Below are positions 53,133 to 62,643 of a DNA stretch of 64,000 nt, one piece after another (position 1 is the stretch's first letter; each line of letters starts with the position of its first letter). The stretch comes from Mariprofundus ferrooxydans PV-1 (lineage in GTDB: Bacteria; Pseudomonadota; Zetaproteobacteria; Mariprofundales; Mariprofundaceae), in the NCBI RefSeq assembly GCF_000153765.1, contig NZ_DS022295.1, positions 814,887 to 878,886 on the forward strand, given 5' to 3'. Below the pieces are notes generated by a model, which saw only the letters and a program-made list of their open reading frames with translations, searched no databases and was not told the origin of the DNA. A program made the position numbers and the translations under genes.

Positions 53133-55307
53133 CTATTTGATAAACAGCATCTCACGATATTTTGGCAGCTGCCATAACTCATCAGCCACTTCCGCCTCCA
53201 GAGCATCCGCATGCAGGCGGACTTCATCCATCAGAGCGCGAATATCTTTGGCCATATACTGCATGTGCGCCTCGGTGGAATCAAAATCGTGCGTCTCCAG
53301 CGCAGCACTGAGTTTTGTTACAGCAGCCATCATGGCATTGGTTTCTGCTGCAACTGTTTCTGCAACACCATGATCCAGTTTGATATTCAGCTCAGCCATG
53401 TTTGCACCTGCTGCGGCAAGCTCGGAAAGATAGGTAACAGCAGCAGGGTAAATCATGGATTTAGCCATCTCCACGACCAGTTTTGCTTCCAGCTCAATGG
53501 CCAGAATATACTGCTCCGAATAGACCTCAAAACGACTCTCCAGCTCAACAGGTGACAGTACGCCGGTAGTTGCAAACAACTTTTTGACCGACTCCTCGCG
53601 TAGTGCAGGCAGTGCATCGGCTGTGGTCGGAATATTTTTCAGACCACGCTCTTCAACAGCCATGGTATGCCAGTCGCTGGAGTAACCATCACCACCGAAG
53701 ACGGCATTGCCGTGCTCTGTGATAAGCTGCTTAAGCACACTAATCACTGCATCTGCCTTGCAGCTGGCCGTGACCAGTTCAGCTTCAAGCTTTTCAGCAA
53801 TCCATGCAAGCGAGTCAGCCAGCATGGTATTCATAACAACCAGAGGACCGGAAACCGACTGCCCTGAACCTACGGCGCGGAACTCAAAGCGGTTGCCGGT
53901 AAATGCAAAAGGAGATGTTCTGTTGCGATCACCCGGATCACGTTTGAAGTTGAGGATTTGAGACAGACCAAGATTCATCTCACCACCGGCTTCGGTTACA
54001 GTGAGTTTGCCGTCCTTGATATCCTTGAACAATTTCTCCAGCTGATCACCCAGATAGACGGACATGATTGCCGGTGGCGCCTCATTGGCACCGAGCCTGT
54101 GATCATTGGAGGCTGTGGCAATAGCCGCGCGCAACAGCGGCCCGAACAGATGAACACCACGAATTACTGCACCACAAAAGAGCAGGAAGTTCAGATTGTC
54201 ATGGGGTGTATCACCCGGATCAAGCAGGTTACCCTGTGTTGCATTGCCGACCGACCAGTTCACATGTTTACCTGAACCATTGATGCCTGCAAACGGCTTT
54301 TCATGCAGCAGGCAGAGGAAACCATGTTTCTTCGCGCTGTTTTTCAACACCGTCATCAACAGCTGCTGGTGATCGGCAGCAACGTTTGCAGCTTCAAAAT
54401 AGGGTGCAATTTCAAACTGCCCCGGCGCAACTTCATTGTGATGCGTTTTGGCAGGAATGCCGAGTTTGTACAGCTGCTCTTCAAGATCCTGCATGAAAAC
54501 CTGAACACGCTGTGGAATTGCTCCGAAATAGTGATCATCAAATTGCTGGCCTTTGGCTGAGGGAGCGCCAAAAAGGGTGCGGCCGGCAAGCAACAGATCA
54601 GGACGGGCCGCAGCAAAGTTGGCATCAACAAGGAAATATTCCTGTTCGGCACCGCAGCTCGAGTTCAACGGAGCAATCTCGGTCTCCCCCATCAGGGAGA
54701 GTACTTTCTGTGCAGCCTTGTTCATCGCTGCATTGGAACGCAGCAGCGGAATTTTCTTATCCAGTGCTTCACCGGTCCACGACATGAATACGCTTGGAAT
54801 CGTCAGGGTTGCACCATTCTCTGTCTGCATAATATAGGCAGGGCTGGTTGGGTCCCACGCGGTATAACCGCGCGCGGCATTGGTCATGCGAATGCTGCCA
54901 TTCGGGAATGATGAGCCGTCCGGCTCACCCTTGATCAACAGGCTGCCGCTGAATTCGGTGATGGCATTGCCATCGGAGTTTGTCACGATAAAACCGTCAT
55001 GCTTTTCGGCAGAGACATTGGTCATCGGATAGAAGATATGCGAGAAGAACTTGGCACCCTTGCCCATCGCCCACTCTTTCATGGCCGCAGCCACAACCTC
55101 GGCGGTAGCCGCATCCAGCGGTGCGCCTGTCTGAACCGTTTTCTTGATGGCCTTGAAAGCGCTCTTGGAAAGACACTGCTCCATGGTCGCCAAATTGAAC
55201 ACATCGCTTGCCCAAATTTCACTCAGTGGCTCCGGTTGCGCTACAGCCGTAGCGCTACAGTTTGTAATTTGATGAATGGCTTGCAGCCGTGATTCATTTC
55301 CGCTCAT
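53133..55307 (-). CDS. glnN: type III glutamine synthetase
   Basis: 724 residues, the normal size of GSIII. Conserved blocks include LNSSCGAEQEYFLVD, AKTHHNEVAPGQFEIAPYFE, GSGKHVNWSVGNATQGNLLD and FTGNRFEFRAVGSGQSVSGP. It makes glutamine from glutamate and ammonia with ATP; GSIII forms dodecamers and is not controlled by the adenylylation used for GlnA. No glnA or PII gene is in view. It is transcribed alone toward a terminator at 53087. Confidence 0.96.
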   Translation of the reverse strand: MSGNESRLQAIHQITNCSATAVAQPEPLSEIWASDVFNLATMEQCLSKSAFKAIKKTVQTGAPLDAATAEVVAAAMKEWAMGKGAKFFSHIFYPMTNVSAEKHDGFIVTNSDGNAITEFSGSLLIKGEPDGSSFPNGSIRMTNAARGYTAWDPTSPAYIMQTENGATLTIPSVFMSWTGEALDKKIPLLRSNAAMNKAAQKVLSLMGETEIAPLNSSCGAEQEYFLVDANFAAARPDLLLAGRTLFGAPSAKGQQFDDHYFGAIPQRVQVFMQDLEEQLYKLGIPAKTHHNEVAPGQFEIAPYFEAANVAADHQQLLMTVLKNSAKKHGFLCLLHEKPFAGINGSGKHVNWSVGNATQGNLLDPGDTPHDNLNFLLFCGAVIRGVHLFGPLLRAAIATASNDHRLGANEAPPAIMSVYLGDQLEKLFKDIKDGKLTVTEAGGEMNLGLSQILNFKRDPGDRNRTSPFAFTGNRFEFRAVGSGQSVSGPLVVMNTMLADSLAWIAEKLEAELVTASCKADAVISVLKQLITEHGNAVFGGDGYSSDWHTMAVEERGLKNIPTTADALPALREESVKKLFATTGVLSPVELESRFEVYSEQYILAIELEAKLVVEMAKSMIYPAAVTYLSELAAAGANMAELNIKLDHGVAETVAAETNAMMAAVTKLSAALETHDFDSTEAHMQYMAKDIRALMDEVRLHADALEAEVADELWQLPKYREMLFIK

Positions 55308-55658
55308 GTCTGTTCTCCAGTTCTTGTATAGAAATTATTAGCATTGAATTAGCAATGATAATGCCACTAGCAGATATGTTGATTTATCTATGTTTACAAC
55401 GATTTCACCGCGAATAGTGATGAATTAATAAGCATTCAACTCTTATAATACAGGCACCCTCAGGCAGGCACCCTGACGCAATCAGCGTTGCGCCCGCCCC
55501 GGCCGGATCACAAACGGACAAGCCAGCTGAGCCCCCCTCTTACGGAGTTCATCCTTGCACAAGTATATTTTGGTCAGTGAAAGGACAGCTCCGGCACACT
55601 GCATCATCGATGAAGATGCTGTGTGCCGGAGTAATTGGTACGCGACATATCCGGTAAT
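55308..55658. other. intergenic region with a strong hairpin
   Basis: About 350 bases between divergent glnN and the kaiC remnant. It holds AT-rich sequence upstream of glnN (55320-55450) and the inverted repeat at 55589-55631. No gene is recognised. Confidence 0.5.
55589..55631. repeat. 17-bp inverted repeat (hairpin)
   Basis: CTCCGGCACACTGCATC (55589-55605) pairs with 55615-55631 at 16 of 17 positions across a 9-base loop. There is no T-run. It lies 28 bases upstream of the -35 box of the following promoter. Confidence 0.7.
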
Positions 55659-55687
55659 TTGGATAAATTGGAAATAGGGACTATACT
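55659..55687 (+). promoter_or_regulatory. sigma-70-like promoter before the kaiC remnant operon
   Basis: TTGGAT (55659-55664) and TATACT (55682-55687) are separated by 17 bases. It lies 36 bases upstream of the first ATG of the two-gene operon. Confidence 0.6.
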
Positions 55688-55722
55688 GACCGTTCAGCCA
55701 CTCTTCTATGTGGGGAGACATC

Positions 55723-55944
55723 ATGGTCAAAGCGAAGAAACACCACTCTCAAACAAACCCGATCACAGGGCTGAAGAAGTGCCCGACCGGCATCAACGGT
55801 CTGGATGAGGTTACTCTTGGCGGCCTACCGCAGGGGCGGCCAATAATCATCAGGCAACTCCCGGGACCATTGAAGCGCATCATCGGCGACCTGTCGGGTA
55901 CCAAGCGCGTGCTGGTGGGACTGGATATACGAAATAAACAGTGA
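55723..55944 (+). pseudogene. internally deleted KaiC-like gene
   Basis: 73 residues. The first part (NPITGLKKCPTGINGLDEVT then LGGLPQGRP) is the start of a KaiC-family RecA-like ATPase up to just before the Walker A loop. It then jumps to a C-terminal-like tail (LKRIIGDLSGTKRVLVGL). The roughly 500 residues expected between, including both ATPase domains, are missing, yet the frame is kept. Its TGA overlaps the start of the PAS/HD-GYP gene (GTGATG), so it may survive only as a coupled leader. KaiC-like genes commonly precede PAS sensor genes. Confidence 0.7.
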
Positions 55945-58900
55945 TGCCGAACCAGCCCAACCCCACAGTCGAACAACTCGTTGCAGAAAACGAAACGCTG
56001 CGCGCCCGGCTGGATGAAGCCGAAGAGACCTTGCGTGCCATGGGCGATGGGGCGGTCTCCCTCTCCGGCGACGGGACCATCCTCTATAGCAACGCCCGCT
56101 TTGCCGAAATGGCCGGGATTTCGTTCAAGAAAATCGTCGGGATGTCATTCCATGGCATGATCGCCGAACAGGACCGGAAGCGTTTCACCACGATGCTGGC
56201 TGGCGGGATGAAAAAGGCCGTGCACGGAGAACTGGCGCTACAGGCATGCGATGACACCTGGATACCCGTCCATCTCTCCATCTTTCCCCTGTCGGATAGC
56301 GGAGGCAAAGCGATCTCCGTCGTAGTCACTGACCTGACCGAGGTCGCCGCCGCCACGGCGGTACGGTTGCGGCTGGCGCTGATTGTCGAATCCTCTGACG
56401 ATGCCATCATCTCCGTTACACTCGACGGTGTCGTGGAAAGCTGGAACCGGGCAGCCGAAATGCTCTACGGCTACACCGCCAGGGAAGCGATCGGACAACC
56501 CATCGAGTCCCTGATTGTCCCCCCCGAGCATTTCGATGAGGTGAAGGCGGAACTTGCGGCCATCCGGCTCGGCAAGCCCACTCGGTACACGGACACCGTG
56601 CGGCTGCACAAAAATGGAACCCCGGTCGAGGTATCGGTCAAGGCATCGCCCATGCTTGATAATACCGGCAAGGTTGTCGGTGCTTCCGTCAATGCGCGGG
56701 ATATCAGTGCGCGTAAGCGGGCGGAAGAGGAGCGGGATCGGGCCATGTCGCAACTGCAGCAGTTCCGCGATCTTCTTGATGATTCGAATGACAGTGTGTT
56801 TGTCGTCGATTCCGTTACCGCACGCATCGTGGACATCAACAAACGGGCATGCACCTCGCTGGGATACCCCCGTGACGAGTTGCTTCGTATGAGCGTCATG
56901 GAATTCGGCGCCAGGATGACAGATTTCGCCGCATGGAGTGATCATGTCCAGAGGGTAAAAAAGACCGGGACCACGCTTCTGGAGGACGAATTCAGGCGAA
57001 AGGATGGCAGCAACTTCCCGGTAGAGATTAGCGTCAAGCACATATCCCTAGAAGGGAACGACTACATCGTAGCGATCGCCCGCGACATCACCGAGCGCCA
57101 GCTGGCCGAGCAATCACTGAAGCGCGAGCGCGATTTCAACAAGCGGCTGGTGGACGTGGCGCCAGTCATCATTCTGACCCTGGACCCGCAGGGTCGGATC
57201 GTAAGTTTCAACCGTTATATGGAGAACCTTTCTGGTTACAGCCTGAGCGAGGTTGAGAGAAAAGAGTGGTTCGATCTGTTTTTGCCCGAATCAATTCGTG
57301 AGCCAACACGGGAACTGTTTCTGCGTGCCATTCACGACACCGAAACCCATGGAAATATCACGCCCCTCCTGACGAAGGATGGCGAAGAGAAAACGATTGA
57401 ATGGTACGACAAGACGCTTAAAGATGTTACCGGGCAGACCATGGGCCTGATCGCCATCGGTCTTGATGTGACGGACAGAATCAAGGACCGGGAAGCACTG
57501 AAGGAGAGCGAGCAGCGATTCCAGCTAGCCATGGAGGGTGCCAACGACGGCCTGTGGGACTGGAACCTGTTGACCGATGAGGTCTACTACTCACCGCGTT
57601 GGTTTTCGATGCTCGGCTATGAGGCGGATGCCTTTCCTCCCGTGCTGGATACCTGGTCGCGTCTTGTTTATCCGGATGACAAGGAGAGGGCTCTGCAACG
57701 CGTGCAGGATTATCTCGAAGGCCGTGCCGATGATGTGGAGATGGAAATACGCATGAAGCATCGGGATGGCCATGATGTGATCGTGCTCTCCCGAGCCATC
57801 AAGGTGAATCGGGAGTTGGATGGCAAGCCGGTACGCCTGGTCGGCACCCATGTGGATATCACCCAGCGCAAGCAGGCGGAGGAATCGTTGCGCCACCTCA
57901 ACCGGGCCCTGAAAACCCTGAGCTCCGTCAACCATACGCTGGTGCATGCACAGGACGAAGAACAACTGTGGCAGGGGGTATGCCGGGCAGCTGTCGAGGA
58001 GGGTGGCTACCTGCTGGCCTGGATCGGCTATGCCGAGGAAAACGAGACGAAATCGGTCAGGGTGATGGCCTCGCATGCGGTCAAGCCCGGCTATACCAAC
58101 GGCATCCGGATCAGTTGGGCCGATGTGCCCGAGGGTCGCGGCCCGACCGGCATGGCGATACGTACCGGAAAGTCACGATATATCCAGGATATTGGCCATG
58201 ACCCGGCCATGGCACCGTGGCAGGAAAATGCGCTGGCCTACGGCTACAAGGCCTGTATCGCACTGCCGCTATTTGAAAACGGCAAACCCTTCGGGGTGCT
58301 GACCATCTATGCGGCGGAACCGAATGCCTTCAACAACAAAGAGGTTGCCCTGCTGGAGGAGATGGCCGGGGATCTGGGCTACGGCATCCACATGCTGCGT
58401 ACCGGCATCGAGCGCGACCTCTCCCGTGTCGAGCAACAGCACACGCTTGAGCAACTCAGTGAAGGATTGGAAGCGACGGTGCAGGCCGTTGCCACGACCG
58501 TGGAAATGCGTGATCCCTATACGGCCGGTCACCAGCGACGAGTCGCCATTCTGGCCGTGGACATCGCGCGGGAAATGGGCTTGCCGGAGGAGATGATCAA
58601 GGGCATCCACCTTGCCGGGACGATTCACGACCTGGGAAAGATCAGAATTCCTGCAGAAGTTCTTTCCAAACCCGGCAGGCTCAGCGATATCGAATATCAG
58701 ATCATTCGGGAACACCCGCAATCGGGATACGACATCATGAAAGGCGTGAAATTTCCCTGGCCGATTGCGGACATCATCCGGCAGCACCACGAAAGACTGG
58801 ACGGTTCGGGCTACCCGCAAGGCCTCAGAGGTGAGCAGATCCTGCTTGAAGCAAAAATCATGGCCGTGGCCGATGTGGTAGAAGCGATGTCCTCGCACCG

Positions 58901-59057
58901 CCCCTATCGTGCGGGACTGGGTATAGATGTGGCACTGGCGGAGATCGAAGGCAACCGTGGAAAAACATATGAGGCAAAGGTGGTGGACGCTTGCCTCAAG
59001 CTCTTTCGCGAGAAGCATTACATGCTGGAAGGCCAGCCGGGTCCCACTCCTGAATAA
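55944..59057 (+). CDS. multi-PAS, GAF and HD-GYP sensor phosphodiesterase
   Basis: 1037 residues. After an N-terminal coiled coil (about 8-33) come five PAS-type domains (about 34-130, 140-260, 268-390, 400-515 and 525-655), a GAF domain (about 665-825, GVLTIYAAEPNAFNN) and an HD-GYP domain with TIHDLGKIRIPAEVL (HD at about 895), IIREHPQSGYDIMKG and HHERLDGSGYPQGLRG. HD-GYP enzymes hydrolyse c-di-GMP. The protein lacks membrane segments, so it is a cytoplasmic sensor. ATG 55944 is favoured over GTG 55941; both overlap the stop of the kaiC remnant, which implies translational coupling. Confidence 0.93.
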   Translation: MPNQPNPTVEQLVAENETLRARLDEAEETLRAMGDGAVSLSGDGTILYSNARFAEMAGISFKKIVGMSFHGMIAEQDRKRFTTMLAGGMKKAVHGELALQACDDTWIPVHLSIFPLSDSGGKAISVVVTDLTEVAAATAVRLRLALIVESSDDAIISVTLDGVVESWNRAAEMLYGYTAREAIGQPIESLIVPPEHFDEVKAELAAIRLGKPTRYTDTVRLHKNGTPVEVSVKASPMLDNTGKVVGASVNARDISARKRAEEERDRAMSQLQQFRDLLDDSNDSVFVVDSVTARIVDINKRACTSLGYPRDELLRMSVMEFGARMTDFAAWSDHVQRVKKTGTTLLEDEFRRKDGSNFPVEISVKHISLEGNDYIVAIARDITERQLAEQSLKRERDFNKRLVDVAPVIILTLDPQGRIVSFNRYMENLSGYSLSEVERKEWFDLFLPESIREPTRELFLRAIHDTETHGNITPLLTKDGEEKTIEWYDKTLKDVTGQTMGLIAIGLDVTDRIKDREALKESEQRFQLAMEGANDGLWDWNLLTDEVYYSPRWFSMLGYEADAFPPVLDTWSRLVYPDDKERALQRVQDYLEGRADDVEMEIRMKHRDGHDVIVLSRAIKVNRELDGKPVRLVGTHVDITQRKQAEESLRHLNRALKTLSSVNHTLVHAQDEEQLWQGVCRAAVEEGGYLLAWIGYAEENETKSVRVMASHAVKPGYTNGIRISWADVPEGRGPTGMAIRTGKSRYIQDIGHDPAMAPWQENALAYGYKACIALPLFENGKPFGVLTIYAAEPNAFNNKEVALLEEMAGDLGYGIHMLRTGIERDLSRVEQQHTLEQLSEGLEATVQAVATTVEMRDPYTAGHQRRVAILAVDIAREMGLPEEMIKGIHLAGTIHDLGKIRIPAEVLSKPGRLSDIEYQIIREHPQSGYDIMKGVKFPWPIADIIRQHHERLDGSGYPQGLRGEQILLEAKIMAVADVVEAMSSHRPYRAGLGIDVALAEIEGNRGKTYEAKVVDACLKLFREKHYMLEGQPGPTPE

Positions 59058-59210
59058 GAGAGGTTCGCCCTGAGTGGTGAAACACAGCTGAAGTCCTTTT
59101 TCCGGCTTTACTTATGTGCCAGTCACCGGAGAGGCTTGATGCCAGAAATGAGTCGCCATCGCTGGAACCAGTCCCCTCACCCGAATGGTAAGCCATTCGC
59201 CGCAATATGA

Positions 59211-61472
59211 TTACTTGGTCAGCGAGATAAACAACTCAGGCAGGCGTTCCGGCAGACGATCCACGTGATCGATAATGGTATACTGCCGACCGAAAATATC
59301 GGCCACATACTCATCGGCCTTCGGATCGAGGTTGATGCAGTAACTGTAAATACCATCCCTATCCAGTTCATTCACCGCCTGTCTGGCATCGGCAATCAGC
59401 AGCTGCTCGTCATCCACATCAATATCGGAGGGCTCGCCGTCGGTAAGAATCAGCATCAGCTTCTTGTCTGCCTGCTGCGCTTTGAGGTAGTGAGCGGCAT
59501 GGCGCATGGCCCCGCCCATACGGGTGGAGAAGCCCGCCTCCATCTCCGCCAGTCGTGATTTCACTTCATCACCCCAGCGCTCTGAAAAGCCCTTGATATG
59601 ATAATAACGGACATCATGACGGGTATTAGAGTGGAAACCGGCAATAGCGAACGAATCCCCCACCTGCTCAATGGCCCACGACAGCAGCGATACCGCTTCC
59701 TGACTCAATTCCAGAATAGTCTGATCACAACCTGACGCTTTTTCGCTAAGCGATTGTGAAAGGTCGAGTAACAGCGTAACAGCCACATCTCGACCGTCAG
59801 TACGATGCGACATATTGATGCGCGGATCCGGTGCACACCCGCCCTTGAAATCGATCAGGGAGCGTATAGCCACATCCAGATCCAGCTCCGAGCCCTCTTC
59901 CTGATAGCGGATACGCACCTTGTCCTGAGGTTTGAGCATCTCAAGCATCTGTTTCAGACGCTTGGCAAGGCCCGCATGTTTGGCTAACAGGTTATCAATC
60001 TTCGTGGAATTACCACTGGGATGCATCGCCTCATAAACGCTGACCCAATCCGGGCGGTATTGCTGAGTATTGTAATCCCACTCATGATAGTGACGCGGTG
60101 GCAAACCCTTGAGCTCTTCCTCTTCCTGCACCTTGGGCTCTTTTTCGTACGACTCCTCTTCATCGCTATTCTCGATAAAAATCCACAAATGACGATTATC
60201 GTCCCGATAATCGACTTCCGTGTTTTCGAAATAGGTATTCGGCGAGGCATCGGTCTGCCTGCGGGTACGGGCAATGAAGGAGAGTGCAATCGAGGCGATG
60301 GCCGAACTGCTGGACTCACCCTTCTCCATTTCGGCAAAAAAGCGGCCGACAAACTCACGCACATCGGCATTTTCATAACTGTAATCGGGGTCCAGAATCG
60401 CTCTGGAAACCATAGCAAGGCGCAGGTTAATCAGGGATCTGTCCTGCAGCTGCAGGTCCGCCTCATTGGGGATCGGATGCAGGGCAAGAAACAGTTTGCG
60501 CAGGCCCGGGTAGCGTTGCATGGCCAGATACTCAACGCGCGAGTCCTCGAAGACTTCGACCGCAATGCGCTGGAACGGGCTCCAGTTATCCACGACCATC
60601 TTCTGGCTCCAGCGGCGATGCGCTGCCATATGGGCCAGTGATGCGCGGTAGCGATCAATCCCCGAGACACCATGCTGATCATCGTAGACATCAGGCAGAC
60701 GGATACCGATCTCATCGAAATACGGCATCGGCTTACGCAATTCATCAAAGGCCAGCGAATATGGAATCAGGCGATCATGATCGCTCCACAGCGCCCGCAT
60801 ATAGCTGTCGAGTTTGCGCTCGTTATCTATCAGCAAGGTACCATGACGCTCGCGCTGCATCACTGCATGTGCGTCGGCTGATTGCAAAGTGAAATAATCT
60901 ACCTGACGTTCAGGATGAGTATTGTAATAGGTAATGCCGTATTCAACCCAGTTACGAAAGCCTTCCAGCGATAGCGCACTCAACAGATGTGGTGCCTGTT
61001 TGAGCAGGTCAGGCAAGCCGGGACTCGGGAATGTGGTGTGATGCCCGTGAACGGAGCCGGAGGTGCGATCCATCATGTCACGGATCACTTCGACATACTG
61101 TTTGAATACATCATAGCTGTGCAAACGGCGTGCTACGGAGCCACTGGTCTGCAGAAACGGCACCATAGCCTTGAAATTGGTGTGCGTGGACATGTAGTGG
61201 GCAAACTCACGCAGATCAACCAGAGCCTCTTCACCAATCTGCGCAGCAACACCCGGAGCCTCTTCCAGATAAACCAGCAACGGCTCCGGCCCACGCCCCA
61301 TCTTGCCCAGAAAACGTGCATTCTCGATATAGGCATTGACGCCCTCTTTGGAAAGCAGTGCCATGGCTTCTTTCATGCATTCATCGAAAATCCTGTCAAC
61401 CTGAGCAAAATTACAGCCCAGCTTCTGCCAGTACATTTCAACATTCATGCTTCTTGCGATTGCTTCACTCAT
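59211..61472 (-). CDS. cbbO: CbbO RuBisCO activase subunit (VWA domain)
   Basis: 753 residues. A long N-terminal helical region is followed by a C-terminal von Willebrand factor A domain with MIDAS motif LLLDLSQSLSEKAS, the Thr in FSTRMGGAMRHA and LMLILTDGEPSD. CbbO recruits inhibited RuBisCO and, with the CbbQ hexamer, releases tight-binding sugar phosphates. ATG at 61472 follows GGAGATAACC closely; a frame open to 61511 is not used. It follows cbbQ by 57 bases in the order cbbM-cbbQ-cbbO. Confidence 0.93.
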   Translation of the reverse strand: MSEAIARSMNVEMYWQKLGCNFAQVDRIFDECMKEAMALLSKEGVNAYIENARFLGKMGRGPEPLLVYLEEAPGVAAQIGEEALVDLREFAHYMSTHTNFKAMVPFLQTSGSVARRLHSYDVFKQYVEVIRDMMDRTSGSVHGHHTTFPSPGLPDLLKQAPHLLSALSLEGFRNWVEYGITYYNTHPERQVDYFTLQSADAHAVMQRERHGTLLIDNERKLDSYMRALWSDHDRLIPYSLAFDELRKPMPYFDEIGIRLPDVYDDQHGVSGIDRYRASLAHMAAHRRWSQKMVVDNWSPFQRIAVEVFEDSRVEYLAMQRYPGLRKLFLALHPIPNEADLQLQDRSLINLRLAMVSRAILDPDYSYENADVREFVGRFFAEMEKGESSSSAIASIALSFIARTRRQTDASPNTYFENTEVDYRDDNRHLWIFIENSDEEESYEKEPKVQEEEELKGLPPRHYHEWDYNTQQYRPDWVSVYEAMHPSGNSTKIDNLLAKHAGLAKRLKQMLEMLKPQDKVRIRYQEEGSELDLDVAIRSLIDFKGGCAPDPRINMSHRTDGRDVAVTLLLDLSQSLSEKASGCDQTILELSQEAVSLLSWAIEQVGDSFAIAGFHSNTRHDVRYYHIKGFSERWGDEVKSRLAEMEAGFSTRMGGAMRHAAHYLKAQQADKKLMLILTDGEPSDIDVDDEQLLIADARQAVNELDRDGIYSYCINLDPKADEYVADIFGRQYTIIDHVDRLPERLPELFISLTK

Positions 61473-61528
61473 GGTTATCTCCGCGATCTGTATACAGAAC
61501 CGGGCAAGCAACCCGGACCGACATCATC

Positions 61529-62335
61529 TTAAGAGAAAGTTGCATCGATAGCGTGATCCAGCGTATCACGAATATCCACATCATCCGTAATCGGTCGAAC
61601 AAGTGCCATGCGGCAGGCAGCTTTTGCTTCCACACCGCCCTTGATCAGGGCTGCTGCATAAGTCAGCAAACGTGTCGAAATACCTTCATCCAGGCCATGA
61701 CCTTTCAGATTACGAGCCGCACCACCAATCGTCACAAGCTTGGCTGCCAGCTCCGTATCAATACCGGTCTCTTTGGCAACAATAGAGGTTTCCACTTCCG
61801 GCAGCGGATAATCAAATTCAAAGGCGGCAAAACGCTGTTTGGTCGACTGTTTCAAATCTTTCATCAGGCTCTGATAACCGGGGTTATAGGAGATCACCAA
61901 CTGGAAGTCGGCATGCGCTTCAATCAATTCACCCTTCTTATCCAAAGGCAATGTGCGACGATGATCGGTCAGCGGATGAATCACGACAGTGGTATCCTGA
62001 CGCGCCTCAACCACCTCATCGAGATAGCAGATAGCGCCGATACGGGCCGCCGTGGTCAGAGGACCATCCAGCCAGCGCGTACCATTGGCATCGAGCAGAT
62101 AACGACCAACCAGATCCGACGCAGTCATATCTTCGTTACAAGCCACAGTAATCAAAGGCTTGCCCAGCTTCCACGCCATATGCTCAACAAAACGGGATTT
62201 ACCGCAGCCGGTCGGACCTTTTACCATAACCGGGAGACGCGCAGCATAGGCTGCCTCGTAGAGTTCCACTTCATCACCCTGCGGTTGATAGAATGGCTCT
62301 GCGTGTACTTTGTACTGCTCTTTATCGGTCGTCAT
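61529..62335 (-). CDS. cbbQ: CbbQ, AAA+ MoxR-type RuBisCO activase
   Basis: 268 residues. Walker [14 protein letters not shown] at about 39-51, [20 protein letters not shown], Walker [14 protein letters not shown], sensor 1 [11 protein letters not shown] and [16 protein letters not shown]. It forms hexamers that remodel RuBisCO with CbbO. The gene starts about 310 bases after cbbM, with a terminator in between, so expression may depend on read-through or a separate promoter. Confidence 0.95.
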   Translation of the reverse strand: MTTDKEQYKVHAEPFYQPQGDEVELYEAAYAARLPVMVKGPTGCGKSRFVEHMAWKLGKPLITVACNEDMTASDLVGRYLLDANGTRWLDGPLTTAARIGAICYLDEVVEARQDTTVVIHPLTDHRRTLPLDKKGELIEAHADFQLVISYNPGYQSLMKDLKQSTKQRFAAFEFDYPLPEVETSIVAKETGIDTELAAKLVTIGGAARNLKGHGLDEGISTRLLTYAAALIKGGVEAKAACRMALVRPITDDVDIRDTLDHAIDATFS

Positions 62336-62643
62336 TGTATTCCCTCCGGAAAAGATATGTGCTTATGCTAATCGCTACATAAAAAAATGCATGTTTATAA
62401 ACGCTTATATAATTCATCAGCCCCGCTTATAAAAATGCCAGGGTATCCATAGATATATTTAAAAACCTGTGCAGGTGACGTGATCGCGCCCTTCCGGATA
62501 ATTCGCCATGAAAATGGTTCTTCGCTGATCAGCGGGAAGAAAGGCCCTGCCCCCCGCTAGCAGTCTGCCGGAAACCCTCGATGAACTAAAAAAGGCCCCC
62601 ACCGAAGTGGAGGCCTTTTTGTTGTCGCCTGTTTAGCCTGGAC
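62336..62643. other. cbbM-cbbQ intergenic region
   Basis: About 308 bases, AT-rich near cbbQ (62345-62460). It contains the terminator at 62588-62620 and no gene. A cbbQ promoter probably lies in the AT-rich part, but no clear boxes were settled. Confidence 0.5.
62588..62620. terminator. terminator after cbbM
   Basis: AAAAAGGCC pairs with GGCCTTTTT around a second short stem (AC-CGAA-GT). Flanking A and T runs suit termination of cbbM transcripts, which read on the minus strand. Confidence 0.8.
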
